A stretch of DNA of 64,000 nucleotides from contig JAIVLN010000004.1 of assembly GCA_020524245.1 (NCBI GenBank), positions 1 through 64,000 of the forward strand. Reading direction: 5' to 3'. The stretch comes from Rossellomorea aquimaris (GTDB taxonomy: Bacteria; Bacillota; Bacilli; Bacillales; Fictibacillaceae). The position numbers and the translations under genes are program-made. Positions 52,086 through 60,400 of this stretch are shown piece after piece (the first letter of the stretch is position 1; each line of letters starts with the position of its first letter). The notes below the pieces were generated by a model. The model was not told the DNA's origin and did no database searches. It saw only the letters and a program-made list of their open reading frames with translations.

Positions 52086-53000
52086 ATGACAAAACCATAT
52101 CGTGTATTACTTTATTACAAGTACGTTCCAATTGAGAACGCAGAACAGTTTAAAGATGAACATTTGAAACTTTGTAACGAGCTCGGTTTGAAGGGCCGTA
52201 TCTTGATCGCAGATGAAGGAATCAATGGTACGCTATCAGGTCCAGTGGAAAAAACAGATGCTTATATCGAAGCTCTTACAAGCGATGAACGTTTTAAAGA
52301 TACGGAGTTTAAAATAGATGAAGCAGATGGACATGCGTTCAAGAAGATGCACGTCCGCTATCGTCCGGAACTTGTAAACTCTGGTGTCCTGAAAGAAATC
52401 AACCCGAATGTCACGACAGGTAAGCACTTGTCTCCTGAAGAGTTTTACGAAGCGATGAAAATGGATGATGTCATCATCATCGATGCTCGTAACGACTACG
52501 AATATGACATCGGACACTTCAGAGGAGCGATTCGTCCGGATATTCAAACATTCCGAGAACTACCGGAATGGATTAAAGAAAATCGTGAAAAATTCGAAGG
52601 CAAAAAGATTCTCACATATTGCACAGGTGGAATTCGTTGTGAGAAATTCTCAGGATTCTTGAAAGAAGAAGGATTTGAAGACGTAAACCAGTTACACGGT
52701 GGAATTATCAACTACAGCAAGAACCCGAAAACGCAGGGTCAACTTTACGACGGAAAATGTTACGTCTTTGATGAAAGAATTTCAGTGCCTATCAACCAAG
52801 TAGAAGATAAGGTTGTCGGGAAATGTTACTACTGTGGTAAGCCAGAGGATCGCTACGTTAATTGTGCGAACCCAGAGTGTAACCTACAGCACGTTGCATG
52901 TCCTGAGTGTGAAGAAGAGCATATGCGCTCTTGCTCAGACGAGTGCCGTGATCACCCACGCAACCGTTATAAGAAAGCACAAGAAACACAAGAAGCATAA
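52086..53000 (+). CDS. trhO: tRNA uridine(34) hydroxylase, first copy
   Basis: A 304-residue rhodanese-domain protein: an N-terminal acylphosphatase-like domain, a rhodanese domain with active cysteine in [11 protein letters not shown], and a C-terminal cysteine-rich zinc-like segment ([14 protein letters not shown] through CSDEC). TrhO makes 5-hydroxyuridine at the tRNA wobble position. A second homologue lies at 56893. Confidence 0.92.
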   Translation: MTKPYRVLLYYKYVPIENAEQFKDEHLKLCNELGLKGRILIADEGINGTLSGPVEKTDAYIEALTSDERFKDTEFKIDEADGHAFKKMHVRYRPELVNSGVLKEINPNVTTGKHLSPEEFYEAMKMDDVIIIDARNDYEYDIGHFRGAIRPDIQTFRELPEWIKENREKFEGKKILTYCTGGIRCEKFSGFLKEEGFEDVNQLHGGIINYSKNPKTQGQLYDGKCYVFDERISVPINQVEDKVVGKCYYCGKPEDRYVNCANPECNLQHVACPECEEEHMRSCSDECRDHPRNRYKKAQETQEA

Positions 53001-53016
53001 ATCAATCAAGCTTAAC

Positions 53017-53045
53017 AAGCACTGCCCATCCGGGGCAGTGCTTTT
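53017..53045 (+). terminator. terminator after the first trhO
   Basis: AAGCACTGCCC-ATCC-GGGGCAGTGCTTTT. Confidence 0.9.
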
Positions 53046-53056
53046 CTATTTGGGAT

Positions 53057-53119
53057 CAGTGCCAGGTACCGCTCTGCAACCGTTGATATCACTACGTTTG
53101 TCAGCGGTACCTGGCACTG
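53057..53119. repeat. perfect 17-bp inverted repeat, REP- or MITE-like
   Basis: CAGTGCCAGGTACCGCT (53057-53073) and AGCGGTACCTGGCACTG (53103-53119) are perfect inverted repeats around a 29-base loop. The arms resemble the GTGCC[AT]GG[CT]AC elements dispersed in Bacillaceae genomes. A terminator already exists just upstream, so termination is not needed here. Confidence 0.75.
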
Positions 53120-53203
53120 TCATCATTTTTTACTACCATTTGAATCTTCTTTACTACATAATCGTATATAGTAATGTAGGTTTGAGAAAAGGGGGATGTC
53201 ACG

Positions 53204-53401
53204 ATGGAAGAGTTACAGATGATTCGCTGGGATTTGGTCATTCCGATCATCATCATTCAATTAGTCTTGATTGTAGTGGCTTTAGTGGATCTTTTTCGCC
53301 ACAAAGATACGAATGGTCCACGTTGGATGTGGGTTTTGATTATCATATTCGTAAACCTGTTTGGACCGATTTTATATTTCATATTTGGAAGGAAGCAATA
53401 G
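53204..53401 (+). CDS. PLDc_N-domain small membrane protein (YxlE-like)
   Basis: A 65-residue protein with two membrane segments and the PLD nuclease N-terminal motif (ALVDLFRHKD, WVLIIIFVNLFGPILYFIFGRKQ). It precedes an ABC exporter, the same order as yxlE-yxlF-yxlG in B. subtilis, where YxlE restrains SigY. No sigY gene is in view. AAAGGGGGATG upstream. Confidence 0.8.
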   Translation: MEELQMIRWDLVIPIIIIQLVLIVVALVDLFRHKDTNGPRWMWVLIIIFVNLFGPILYFIFGRKQ

Positions 53402-53403
53402 CG

Positions 53404-54312
53404 ATGTCCATGATTAACGTAAATCGACTGAATAAACAATTCGATGGGAAGCATGTCGTGAAAAACGTCAGTTTCGACCTTGAGCCCGGAAAGTGTGTTG
53501 CGCTACTGGGACCGAATGGAGCTGGGAAAACGACGACACTCCGTATGCTCTCTGGTTTGATACGGTCTACCTCAGGTTCGATTCAATTCGAAGAGTTGAA
53601 GGAATCGAAGGATATCCGCCAGCATATCGGTTATCTCCCGCAATATCCCGCATTCCATGATTGGATGACAGGAAAAGAGTTTCTCGTATATGTCGGGCAG
53701 CTCGCCAATTTAACGAAAGAAGAAGCGTCAACTCGTGCAGATGAGCTGTTGAAATTAGTTGGGATAACAGATGCATCTGGTCAAAGAATCAGAAAGTATT
53801 CAGGTGGAATGAAACAACGACTCGGAATTGCTCAAGCTCTCATACATAGTCCGAAACTACTCCTATTAGATGAGCCTGTCTCAGCACTTGACCCGATTGG
53901 GCGAAGAGAGGTTCTCACACTGATGGACAGTTTAAAAGAACATACGACATTGCTGTTTTCGACCCATATTCTGAACGATGCCGAGGAAATTTGTGATGAG
54001 CTGCTTGTCATGCATCACGGAGAGATTCTAGAATCAGGTCCGATCCGCGAAGTTAGAAGCAGACATCAGGTGGAGAAAATCGATATCTGTTTTGCGGATG
54101 AGTCCATTGATTATAAAAAACTGATTAGCCAACTCCCATCAGTCGAGCGAGTGGAAATGAATAAAGATTGCCTTCATGTGTTCGTTCAAGAAATGAATCA
54201 AGGCCGTGAGGAAATCTTAGATTTAGTTCAATCTAACAAATGGCCGCTGACTAAATTTGAAGTTGGAAAAACGACCCTTGAGGACATGTTCATGAAGGTG
54301 GTGCAGAAATGA
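53404..54312 (+). CDS. ABC transporter ATPase (YxlF-like)
   Basis: A 302-residue ATPase with Walker A GPNGAGKTT, signature YSGGMKQRLGIA, Walker B LLLDEPVSALDP and H-loop STHILNDAEEI. It starts 2 bases after the YxlE-like gene and overlaps the permease by four bases. ATG 53404 follows GGAAGGAAG. The much longer frame upstream overlaps trhO and is not coding. Confidence 0.92.
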   Translation: MSMINVNRLNKQFDGKHVVKNVSFDLEPGKCVALLGPNGAGKTTTLRMLSGLIRSTSGSIQFEELKESKDIRQHIGYLPQYPAFHDWMTGKEFLVYVGQLANLTKEEASTRADELLKLVGITDASGQRIRKYSGGMKQRLGIAQALIHSPKLLLLDEPVSALDPIGRREVLTLMDSLKEHTTLLFSTHILNDAEEICDELLVMHHGEILESGPIREVRSRHQVEKIDICFADESIDYKKLISQLPSVERVEMNKDCLHVFVQEMNQGREEILDLVQSNKWPLTKFEVGKTTLEDMFMKVVQK

Positions 54313-55085
54313 GGCAGTGGGCAGCGGTGTTCAGAAGAGAAAATCTTGAATTATGGAGGAACTTCAAATGGATTTGGGTGCCGATCGTGTTCATCTTGCT
54401 TGGCGTTATGGATCCAATCAGTACATATTACTTACCGAAAATCATTGATGCCGTTGGAGGTATGCCGGATGGTGCAACAATCAACCTCCCTGAATTCCTG
54501 CCGGAAGACATCCTGATGGCAAGCCTAAGTCAGTTCAGCCAGCTCGGTGTGTTGATCATCGTTTTGATGACGATGGGTATAATTGCTCGTGAACGACGTA
54601 GCGGAGTTGCAGAGTTGATCCTTGTGAAGCCGGTCAAATACAGCACGTACATCACCGCTAAATGGGCTGCGACAGTGTTACTCGTATATGTATCAGTCGC
54701 ATGTGGCGTGTTGATGAGTTGGTATTATACGAGCGTATTGTTCGGGCAACTGACATTCAGCCAATTCATGCATACATTGCTGTTCTACAGCTTGTGGTTG
54801 ATTCTCGTTGTGAGCATTTCCGTCTTCATGAACACGCTCGTAAAAAATTCAGGCGTTGTTGCATTTTTGACGTTCATCACCATTATCGTATCCAGCATCA
54901 TGACAAACATTTTCAATAAATACCTTGTTTGGAGTCCGAACCGGTTATCAGAATACATCCAGGATACGTTGAATACCGGAGTGATCCCGACAGAGCTATG
55001 GGGGACGGCTGGCGTAACGCTGGCACTGGTGATTATTCTCTTGGCAGCTTCAGTTTTCACATTAAAAAACAAAGAAATGGCTTGA
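54309..55085 (+). CDS. ABC-2 transporter permease (YxlG-like)
   Basis: A 258-residue membrane protein with about six segments. IIARERRSGVAELILVKPVKYSTYITAKW is the coupling-helix region typical of NosY/YxlG permeases. It forms an exporter with the preceding ATPase. Substrate unknown. Confidence 0.88.
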   Translation: MRQWAAVFRRENLELWRNFKWIWVPIVFILLGVMDPISTYYLPKIIDAVGGMPDGATINLPEFLPEDILMASLSQFSQLGVLIIVLMTMGIIARERRSGVAELILVKPVKYSTYITAKWAATVLLVYVSVACGVLMSWYYTSVLFGQLTFSQFMHTLLFYSLWLILVVSISVFMNTLVKNSGVVAFLTFITIIVSSIMTNIFNKYLVWSPNRLSEYIQDTLNTGVIPTELWGTAGVTLALVIILLAASVFTLKNKEMA

Positions 55086-55151
55086 TGAAGCAAACTCTTT
55101 GATATTTTTCCTCCAACTTTGGTACCTTAAAAGTAAAGGAGTGAATGTACA

Positions 55152-55394
55152 ATGACACAACCAAACGTAATCGTTTATTCGCAACCTTCCTGACCACCTT
55201 GTCACATGGTGAAAGAGTTTCTTTCACAGCATAATGTTGAATTCACACAGTACAATGTGGCTGAAAATGCAGAAGCAAGAAACGAAATGATTGAGAAATA
55301 CGATTCAATGTCAACTCCGACAATCATTATCGGTGACCAGGTGATTACAGGATTCGATCCGGATCAATTGACAAAACTATTGAACCTCGCGTAA
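55152..55394 (+). CDS. glutaredoxin-like protein with in-frame TGA at the catalytic position (probable selenoprotein)
   Basis: An 80-codon frame. ATG 55152 lies 11 bases after AAAGGAG and reads MTQPNVIVYSQPS, then TGA (codon 14, 55191-55193), then PPCHMVKEFLSQHNVEF to TAA 55392. Small glutaredoxins of Bacilli have CPPC here, so the TGA replaces exactly the nucleophilic cysteine (UPPC). The rest of the fold is intact, including the cis-proline loop STPTIIIGD and GFDPDQL. A hairpin lies at SECIS distance (55209-55227). Selenocysteine insertion is the best reading; nonsense mutation or base-call error are alternatives. Confidence 0.7.
55209..55227 (+). promoter_or_regulatory. candidate bacterial SECIS element
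   Basis: GTGAAAG (55209-55215) pairs with CTTTCAC (55221-55227), with A216-T220 extending the stem to a GTT apical loop. The apical G is 23 bases after the TGA, within the range reported for bacterial SECIS elements, and G is at the start of the loop. Confidence 0.5.
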
Positions 55395-55395
55395 A

Positions 55396-55423
55396 AAGAC
55401 AGCTATCATAGCTGTCTTTTTTA
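55396..55423 (+). terminator. terminator after the glutaredoxin gene
   Basis: AAAAGACAGCT-ATCAT-AGCTGTCTTTTTT. Confidence 0.9.
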
Positions 55424-55488
55424 TATGTAACCATAAGACTATTATGTTAACTGGGGCCAATTGGAAAAACCTTCATCTATTTCCGCTA

Positions 55489-55552
55489 ACCTCCTATTGA
55501 GACAGAAGTTAGGCTCCTTTTACAATAAAAAGGAAGTGTTTGCCTAGGAGGT
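55489..55552 (+). promoter_or_regulatory. anti-Shine-Dalgarno pairing in the leader of the SleB-like gene
   Basis: ACCTCCTA (55489-55496) is perfectly complementary to the ribosome binding region TAGGAGGT (55545-55552). A competing hairpin CTAAC / GTTAG (55486-55490 with 55508-55512) overlaps the first arm. Control of translation by alternative folding is possible. Confidence 0.35.
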
Positions 55553-55561
55553 GTAACCCAT

Positions 55562-56215
55562 ATGTTCAAAAATATAGGAAAAATACTTCTAGCTGTTACA
55601 CTGACAATTGGTACGGTTGTAACCATTCCGACAGAACAAGCGTCAGCTCACACAAAGACGGTTCAGATCGGTGACAAATATGGTCAAGTCTGGAACTTAC
55701 AACACCGTCTTCAACAGCTAGGTTTCTATAAAGCGAAAATAGATGGCGTATTTGGACAACAAACCAAAAACGCAGTCGTTCAATTTCAACGTAAACATGG
55801 ACTGAAAGTTGATGGAATTGCTGGCCATCAAACTTTTTCAACAATATACCACACAACATTCAGTAAAGATGAAATTCAGATGATGGCACAAATGGTACAC
55901 GGAGAAGCGCGTGGTGAACCATATAAAGGGAAGGTAGCAGTCGCATCTGTTATCCTGAACCGTGTCGATTCATCGAAGTTTCCAAATGAAGTAGAGGATG
56001 TCCTATTTGAAAGTCTCGCATTTACTGCTGTAGCTGATGGACAGTACAAAATGACGCCTAACAAGGATTCGTATCGCGCTGTTTATCACGCGATCCAAGG
56101 ATGGGATCCTTCTAAAGGGGCAACATTCTACTTCAATCCGAACACCGCGACATCTGATTGGATTTGGTCAAGAACCCAGATTACACAAATCGGAAAGCAT
56201 ATTTTTGCGAAATAA
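55562..56215 (+). CDS. SleB/CwlJ-type cell wall hydrolase
   Basis: A 217-residue secreted enzyme: signal peptide ending QASAHT, a peptidoglycan-binding domain (about 35-95, VWNLQHRLQQLGFY, AVVQFQRKHGLKVDG) and a Hydrolase_2 domain (about 105-215) with the putative catalytic Glu in HGEARGEP. Same architecture as SleB, which cleaves spore cortex, but the context does not show a ypeB partner, so it may be a vegetative paralogue. Confidence 0.88.
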   Translation: MFKNIGKILLAVTLTIGTVVTIPTEQASAHTKTVQIGDKYGQVWNLQHRLQQLGFYKAKIDGVFGQQTKNAVVQFQRKHGLKVDGIAGHQTFSTIYHTTFSKDEIQMMAQMVHGEARGEPYKGKVAVASVILNRVDSSKFPNEVEDVLFESLAFTAVADGQYKMTPNKDSYRAVYHAIQGWDPSKGATFYFNPNTATSDWIWSRTQITQIGKHIFAK

Positions 56216-56217
56216 CG

Positions 56218-56249
56218 AAAAAGAGGCAGCGGAAGGCTGCCTCTTTTTT
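56218..56249. terminator. terminator after the SleB-like gene
   Basis: AAAGAGGCAGC-GGAA-GGCTGCCTCTTT with T7 on the plus strand and an A-rich opposite side, so probably usable from both. Confidence 0.9.
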
Positions 56250-56779
56250 TACTCAATCGTACAACCATGTTCCTCTCTTTCCAAAATCCATTGGACCGCC
56301 TCATAAAGAGAGTCTGTATTGAAATCGGCATCTACACTTTCATTACCGATAAAAATCGTTTGCGCTCCCGCTTTTTCTCCAGCTTGGATATCCGTGATAC
56401 GATCTCCGACCATATAGCTGTGTTGAAGATCGATGCTATGTTTATCAGCCAATTCCAGGATCATTCCTGCATCTGGTTTCCGGCAGACACAACCTTCCTT
56501 CGGTTTGTGTGTGCAAGCCCGAATTTCTTGAACATGAGCATTGGCCGCTTTCAAATCTTCTTCCATTTTGGCATGAATCTCATCTAAGTCTTTTTCAGAC
56601 AAATAACCTAACCCGACTCCGCCTTGGTTCGTTACGACGAACACTTTATAGCCTGCATCATTCAACAGTCGTATCGCTTCACCAGCCTTCGGGTATAATA
56701 TCAATTCCTCTGGACGATTTACCGGTCGTTTATTGTCGTTGATGACGCCATCCCGGTCTAAGAACACCGCTTTCTGCAT
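56249..56779 (-). CDS. HAD-IIIA phosphatase, GmhB-like
   Basis: A 176-residue HAD phosphatase with FLDRDGVIND (motif I nucleophile Asp), VVTNQGGVG (motif II), CRKPDAGM (motif III Lys) and MVGDRITDIQAG (motif IV). The internal cysteine/histidine loop CTHKPKEGCVC binds zinc in GmhB. Heptose bisphosphate is the classic substrate; in a Gram-positive it may serve S-layer glycan or another sugar phosphate. Confidence 0.88.
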   Translation of the reverse strand: MQKAVFLDRDGVINDNKRPVNRPEELILYPKAGEAIRLLNDAGYKVFVVTNQGGVGLGYLSEKDLDEIHAKMEEDLKAANAHVQEIRACTHKPKEGCVCRKPDAGMILELADKHSIDLQHSYMVGDRITDIQAGEKAGAQTIFIGNESVDADFNTDSLYEAVQWILEREEHGCTIE

Positions 56780-56892
56780 ATCACTCGACCTCCTGATACA
56801 TACATGTTACCCATATGACACGATTACATGTGAAGTATGAAGCGTTTTTTGATAAGATATACGTTGGAAAACATTATAAAAAGGTGATTAGA

Positions 56893-57792
56893 ATGACAGA
56901 AGAGACAAACAACTATGAGGTTTTGCTGTTTTATAAATATGTAAATATTGAAGATCCGGAGTATTTCGCACGAAAGCACCTGAAATTCTGCAAGGAACTT
57001 GGCGTTCTCGGTCGTGTGCTCGTAGCAAAAGAAGGGATCAATGGAACAGTATCCGGAACTTTGGAACAAACGGAAGCGTACATGAAGGCTCTGCACGCAG
57101 ACTCACGATTTGCAGATATGGATTTCAAACGCGAAGCATCTGACGGGCACACATTTAATCGCATTTCGGTCAAAGCAAGAGATGAAATCGTTTCATTGAG
57201 ACTGGATGATGACCTTGACCCGAACGAGGTGACAGGGAGACACCTTTCCCCACAAGAATGGAAGGAAGCGTTGGAAGATGAAGACGTCATCGTACTGGAC
57301 GCACGGAACGACTATGAGTATGATATCGGTCATTTCAGAAATGCCATCCGGCCGGATATCAAAGCATTCAGGGATTTGCCGGAATGGATCCAAAAAAATC
57401 TAGCAGACAAAAAGGACAAAAAGATTTTAACGTATTGTACCGGCGGGATCCGATGTGAGAAGTTCTCTGGATACCTTGTACGAGAAGGATTTGAAAACGT
57501 CAACCAACTACATGGCGGAATCATCAAGTACGGCAAAGACCCTGAAACGAAGGGTGCCCACTTTGATGGAAAGTGTTTCGTGTTTGATGATCGGATGACA
57601 ACGGATATTAATCAAACGGACGATCAGAAAATTGTCGGCAAATGTCATCACTGTGGAACGCCAGCTGAACAATTCGTGAATTGTCCGATTGATGAGTGTG
57701 ACAAGCTCCACATCACATGCGAAGATTGTAAAGAAGAATATGAAAGCTGCTGTTCGCTTGAATGTAAAGAAGCTTACACAGCATCTAAATAA
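56893..57792 (+). CDS. tRNA uridine(34) hydroxylase paralogue, second copy
   Basis: A 299-residue homologue of the protein at 52086 with the same order of domains: VLVAKEGINGTVSG, rhodanese site [11 protein letters not shown], and a C-terminal CHHCGTPAEQFVNC zinc-like segment. ATG 56893 follows AAAAAGGTGATT. All active-site residues seem intact, so both copies could be active. It is followed after 14 bases by kapB. Confidence 0.88.
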   Translation: MTEETNNYEVLLFYKYVNIEDPEYFARKHLKFCKELGVLGRVLVAKEGINGTVSGTLEQTEAYMKALHADSRFADMDFKREASDGHTFNRISVKARDEIVSLRLDDDLDPNEVTGRHLSPQEWKEALEDEDVIVLDARNDYEYDIGHFRNAIRPDIKAFRDLPEWIQKNLADKKDKKILTYCTGGIRCEKFSGYLVREGFENVNQLHGGIIKYGKDPETKGAHFDGKCFVFDDRMTTDINQTDDQKIVGKCHHCGTPAEQFVNCPIDECDKLHITCEDCKEEYESCCSLECKEAYTASK

Positions 57793-57806
57793 TTGAGGTG
57801 AATGAC

Positions 57807-58190
57807 ATGTCGTTAGAAATAGGAGATAAAGTGACGGCCTCATACAAAACAGGTCGGTACATCGGTGAGATCATTGATTTCAAGCCGAAACTACAAAAAG
57901 CCGTCGTGAAGGTCTTGGCGGTCATCGTGCACCCGAAACAAGGTGACCTCCATTCACCGAATCAGGTGGATGTTCAGCTTTTCCATGAGCGAAAGGCCCT
58001 GGCTTATACAGAAAAAGCGCTCGTACCTCTATCAAGTATCAAACTGTATGATGGTGAGACTCCAGCGTATGACGAGTCCTTGATGGAAGCTCTTCATAAA
58101 CAGATGGATCAACTCAAGGATGATGAAAGTGATTATGCAAAAGCATCCTATCAAAAACTCGAAATTCTATTAAAAGACTATCAGAAATAA
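57807..58190 (+). CDS. kapB: kinase-associated protein KapB
   Basis: A 127-residue protein matching B. subtilis KapB, which assists KinB-driven phosphorelay signalling at entry to sporulation. Conserved stretches: YKTGRYIGEI, VHPKQGDLHSPNQVDV and FFHERKALAY-like FHERKALAYTEKAL. ATG 57807 lies 6 bases after GAGGTG. Probably cotranscribed with the second trhO. Confidence 0.88.
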   Translation: MSLEIGDKVTASYKTGRYIGEIIDFKPKLQKAVVKVLAVIVHPKQGDLHSPNQVDVQLFHERKALAYTEKALVPLSSIKLYDGETPAYDESLMEALHKQMDQLKDDESDYAKASYQKLEILLKDYQK

Positions 58191-58197
58191 TTCATTA

Positions 58198-58234
58198 AAC
58201 CGCGTCAATCGTTAATTGATGCGGTTTTTCTTTT
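58198..58234 (+). terminator. terminator after kapB
   Basis: AAACCGCGTCAAT-CGTT-AATTGATGCGGTTTTT. Confidence 0.85.
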
Positions 58235-58311
58235 CTATCAAATCTACTTCTATTTTGATTGGCTTGTACATATTCATAGAGTATAAAGCTGGTTGAAAGG
58301 AATGAGTGTGG

Positions 58312-59496
58312 ATGAAACACAATCGACTCATCTACAATTTGAAAAAGTCGAATAACGAAACGTTCATCAAGCGGGCAGGGATTTATGCGGTCATTGTGTT
58401 GATCCTGTTCATCACTGTTTCCATATTAGCATCCTCCTTTTTTGAGAAAAGATTTCAATCGAGTTCCTTGAAAGGAACGCTGAATATCTTCTCCACTGAA
58501 CAGTTGGTGACATTCATGGGCACAGTGAATCCCTATTTCCAGCAAGGTCTTCCTAACTCGTATGAACCGCCTTCCATTCAAAGCCTCTCGTTCGAGTTAG
58601 CGACCAACATCAAACCTGGGGATATCCGCTCATTACTGGGAAGGGAGTTACCTGGATTCGCGATCTTTGATACAGAAATTCTAGTCGCCGGAGAAGGAAC
58701 GGACTATACGACGTTGCCGATTGAATCCGCTCCACCTTTGGATGTACTCTTGAAAGAACGTGAAGTTGCAGAAGAAAAACTGAATGTAGAAGGTTCAAAA
58801 GACACACCCGAACCGAACATGACGACAGGTGGGCGGAAAGTCGTCTATATCTATCAGTCGCATTCCTATGAGTCCTTTCTTCCATTGTTGAAAGATGCAA
58901 AGGTACCGAATGATGCCAACAGTTCTAATCCGAAAGCGAACATGGTAAGAGTAGGGGAAATGCTTGCGAGCGAACTGGAGAAGAGGGGGATTGGTTCCCA
59001 ACAAGATCGGACAAATACTGGAGAGATGTTGAAAAGTCGTGGATGGGAGCATGGAAACGCTTATCAATTGTCCAGAGAGATTGTGAAGGAAGCTGTATCA
59101 GTTAACAACAACATTGACTTCAGTTTTGATCTGCATCGAGATTCTCTTAGAAGAGATAAAACAACTGCTACGATTAATGGTAAAACATACGCAAAACTCA
59201 TGTTTGTCATAGGTAAAGCGAATCCTGATTATGAAAAGAACGAACAACTTGCCAGTGAACTCCACAATTTGCTCGAGGAGAAGTATCCAGGACTCAGTCG
59301 GGGGATTCTTGTAAAACCAAAGATTGCAGGGAACAACGGACTCTATAATCAAGACCTCTCTGACCGTGCTGCTCTCATGGAGGTAGGCGGTGTCGACAAC
59401 AACCTCGAAGAAATTCAACGCTCAATGGAAGCTTTTGCAGAAGTGTTTGCCGAATTTTATTGGAAAGATCAAAAAGTGAATGCAGGAGGTAACTGA
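58312..59496 (+). CDS. SpoIIP-family peptidoglycan hydrolase
   Basis: About 394 residues with one N-terminal membrane anchor and the SpoIIP catalytic domain. SpoIIP works with SpoIID in engulfment as amidase/endopeptidase. Strongly conserved: LGRELPGFAIFDTEILVAGEGTDY, FDLHRDS (His), LMEVGGVDN (Glu), NQDLSDRA. The first zinc-region motif reads YQSHSYES (Q182, H184) where B. subtilis has YHTHNTES. The usual gpr-spoIIP-lepA context is absent. It may be a second paralogue. GTG 58306 is an alternative start. Confidence 0.88.
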   Translation: MKHNRLIYNLKKSNNETFIKRAGIYAVIVLILFITVSILASSFFEKRFQSSSLKGTLNIFSTEQLVTFMGTVNPYFQQGLPNSYEPPSIQSLSFELATNIKPGDIRSLLGRELPGFAIFDTEILVAGEGTDYTTLPIESAPPLDVLLKEREVAEEKLNVEGSKDTPEPNMTTGGRKVVYIYQSHSYESFLPLLKDAKVPNDANSSNPKANMVRVGEMLASELEKRGIGSQQDRTNTGEMLKSRGWEHGNAYQLSREIVKEAVSVNNNIDFSFDLHRDSLRRDKTTATINGKTYAKLMFVIGKANPDYEKNEQLASELHNLLEEKYPGLSRGILVKPKIAGNNGLYNQDLSDRAALMEVGGVDNNLEEIQRSMEAFAEVFAEFYWKDQKVNAGGN

Positions 59497-59604
59497 TTTG
59501 TAACGAATTATGTAAGTGGAGTAAATCTTCACATTATTCTCACACTTATCACAAACTCGTTGTGAGATAATGAAGTTACAAATCTTTAAGTAGACTGAGG
59601 TTGA

Positions 59605-60264
59605 ATGCACATGCCGAACTGGTTAAGGAAAACGCTCGTCGTACTGATTACGGTCTTCACATTAGGAACTGTCACGCCGCCTCCGCATTTGTTAGCAGAG
59701 AGTGATGAACGGACTCCTACAGAAACGACCTCTGCGGTTAATCAAGCCAACTTAGAATCATTTGATTTTGAACAAATAATAGATGACGAACCAGAAGTCG
59801 ACCTCTTCCAAAAACCTTGGCAAGAGGTTGCAGCTACATACGAAGAAACACATGAATTGAAAGAAGCTTTCGTCGCTTATTCCGTGTATCAAGCAAACGA
59901 ACAGACGAAAGAAAAATTCGGTGACCGCATAGAGGCAAAACGTGGAGAGGAATTCCGAACCGTTATTTTGCCTAAAATTGAAGAAACGATCGCTCAACTG
60001 AGTACACATCTTGAGGAAGAGATGTTAAGGAACTTGACGATTACAGAACGACCTACCCCTGGGAAGAGTGAAAAAATCTTCCACATTGAAAATGAACGCT
60101 CAAAACAAGATGTGTTTCGTTTACACGTACGAAGAGAACATCCACCTGGGCAAGGATACTGGTTTTCGTTCCACTTTCACGTAGCGGAAGACAACTTTGA
60201 AAGCCATCACGAACTTGGAAGCATCTATTGGGATAAAAATACACCACCGAATTGGATGAGTTAA
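59605..60264 (+). CDS. ypjP: YpjP-like exported protein
   Basis: A 219-residue protein with a signal-like hydrophobic N-terminus ending LLAESDE, a disordered Thr/Glu stretch and a domain with ERSKQDVFRLHVRREHPPGQGYWFSFHFHVAEDNFE. It precedes thyB-dfrA, as ypjP does in B. subtilis. Function unknown. ATG 59605 or 59611 behind TGAGG. Confidence 0.8.
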   Translation: MHMPNWLRKTLVVLITVFTLGTVTPPPHLLAESDERTPTETTSAVNQANLESFDFEQIIDDEPEVDLFQKPWQEVAATYEETHELKEAFVAYSVYQANEQTKEKFGDRIEAKRGEEFRTVILPKIEETIAQLSTHLEEEMLRNLTITERPTPGKSEKIFHIENERSKQDVFRLHVRREHPPGQGYWFSFHFHVAEDNFESHHELGSIYWDKNTPPNWMS

Positions 60265-60289
60265 GCAACCTGAGCACAGGTTGCTTTTT
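60264..60289 (+). terminator. terminator after ypjP
   Basis: AGCAACCTG-AGCA-CAGGTTGCTTTTT. Confidence 0.9.
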
Positions 60290-60400
60290 CTTATAGTCCG
60301 AATTACCTTGCCACGGAATTTCTAAATTACATTTCGACCATGAATGCATAATGCTATAATTGGTACAAGCATTATAAATTAAATAGAAATGAGGGATTCC

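Noticed and set aside
52813-53403. Long N-terminal extension of the YxlF-like ATPase frame
   Set aside because: It overlaps trhO and the YxlE-like gene in another frame, runs through a terminator and a palindrome, and has no ribosome binding site. ATG 53404 fits the family.
56815-56892. Upstream extension of the second trhO
   Set aside because: The proper ribosome binding site AAAAAGGTGATT lies just before ATG 56893, and the extension has no family match.
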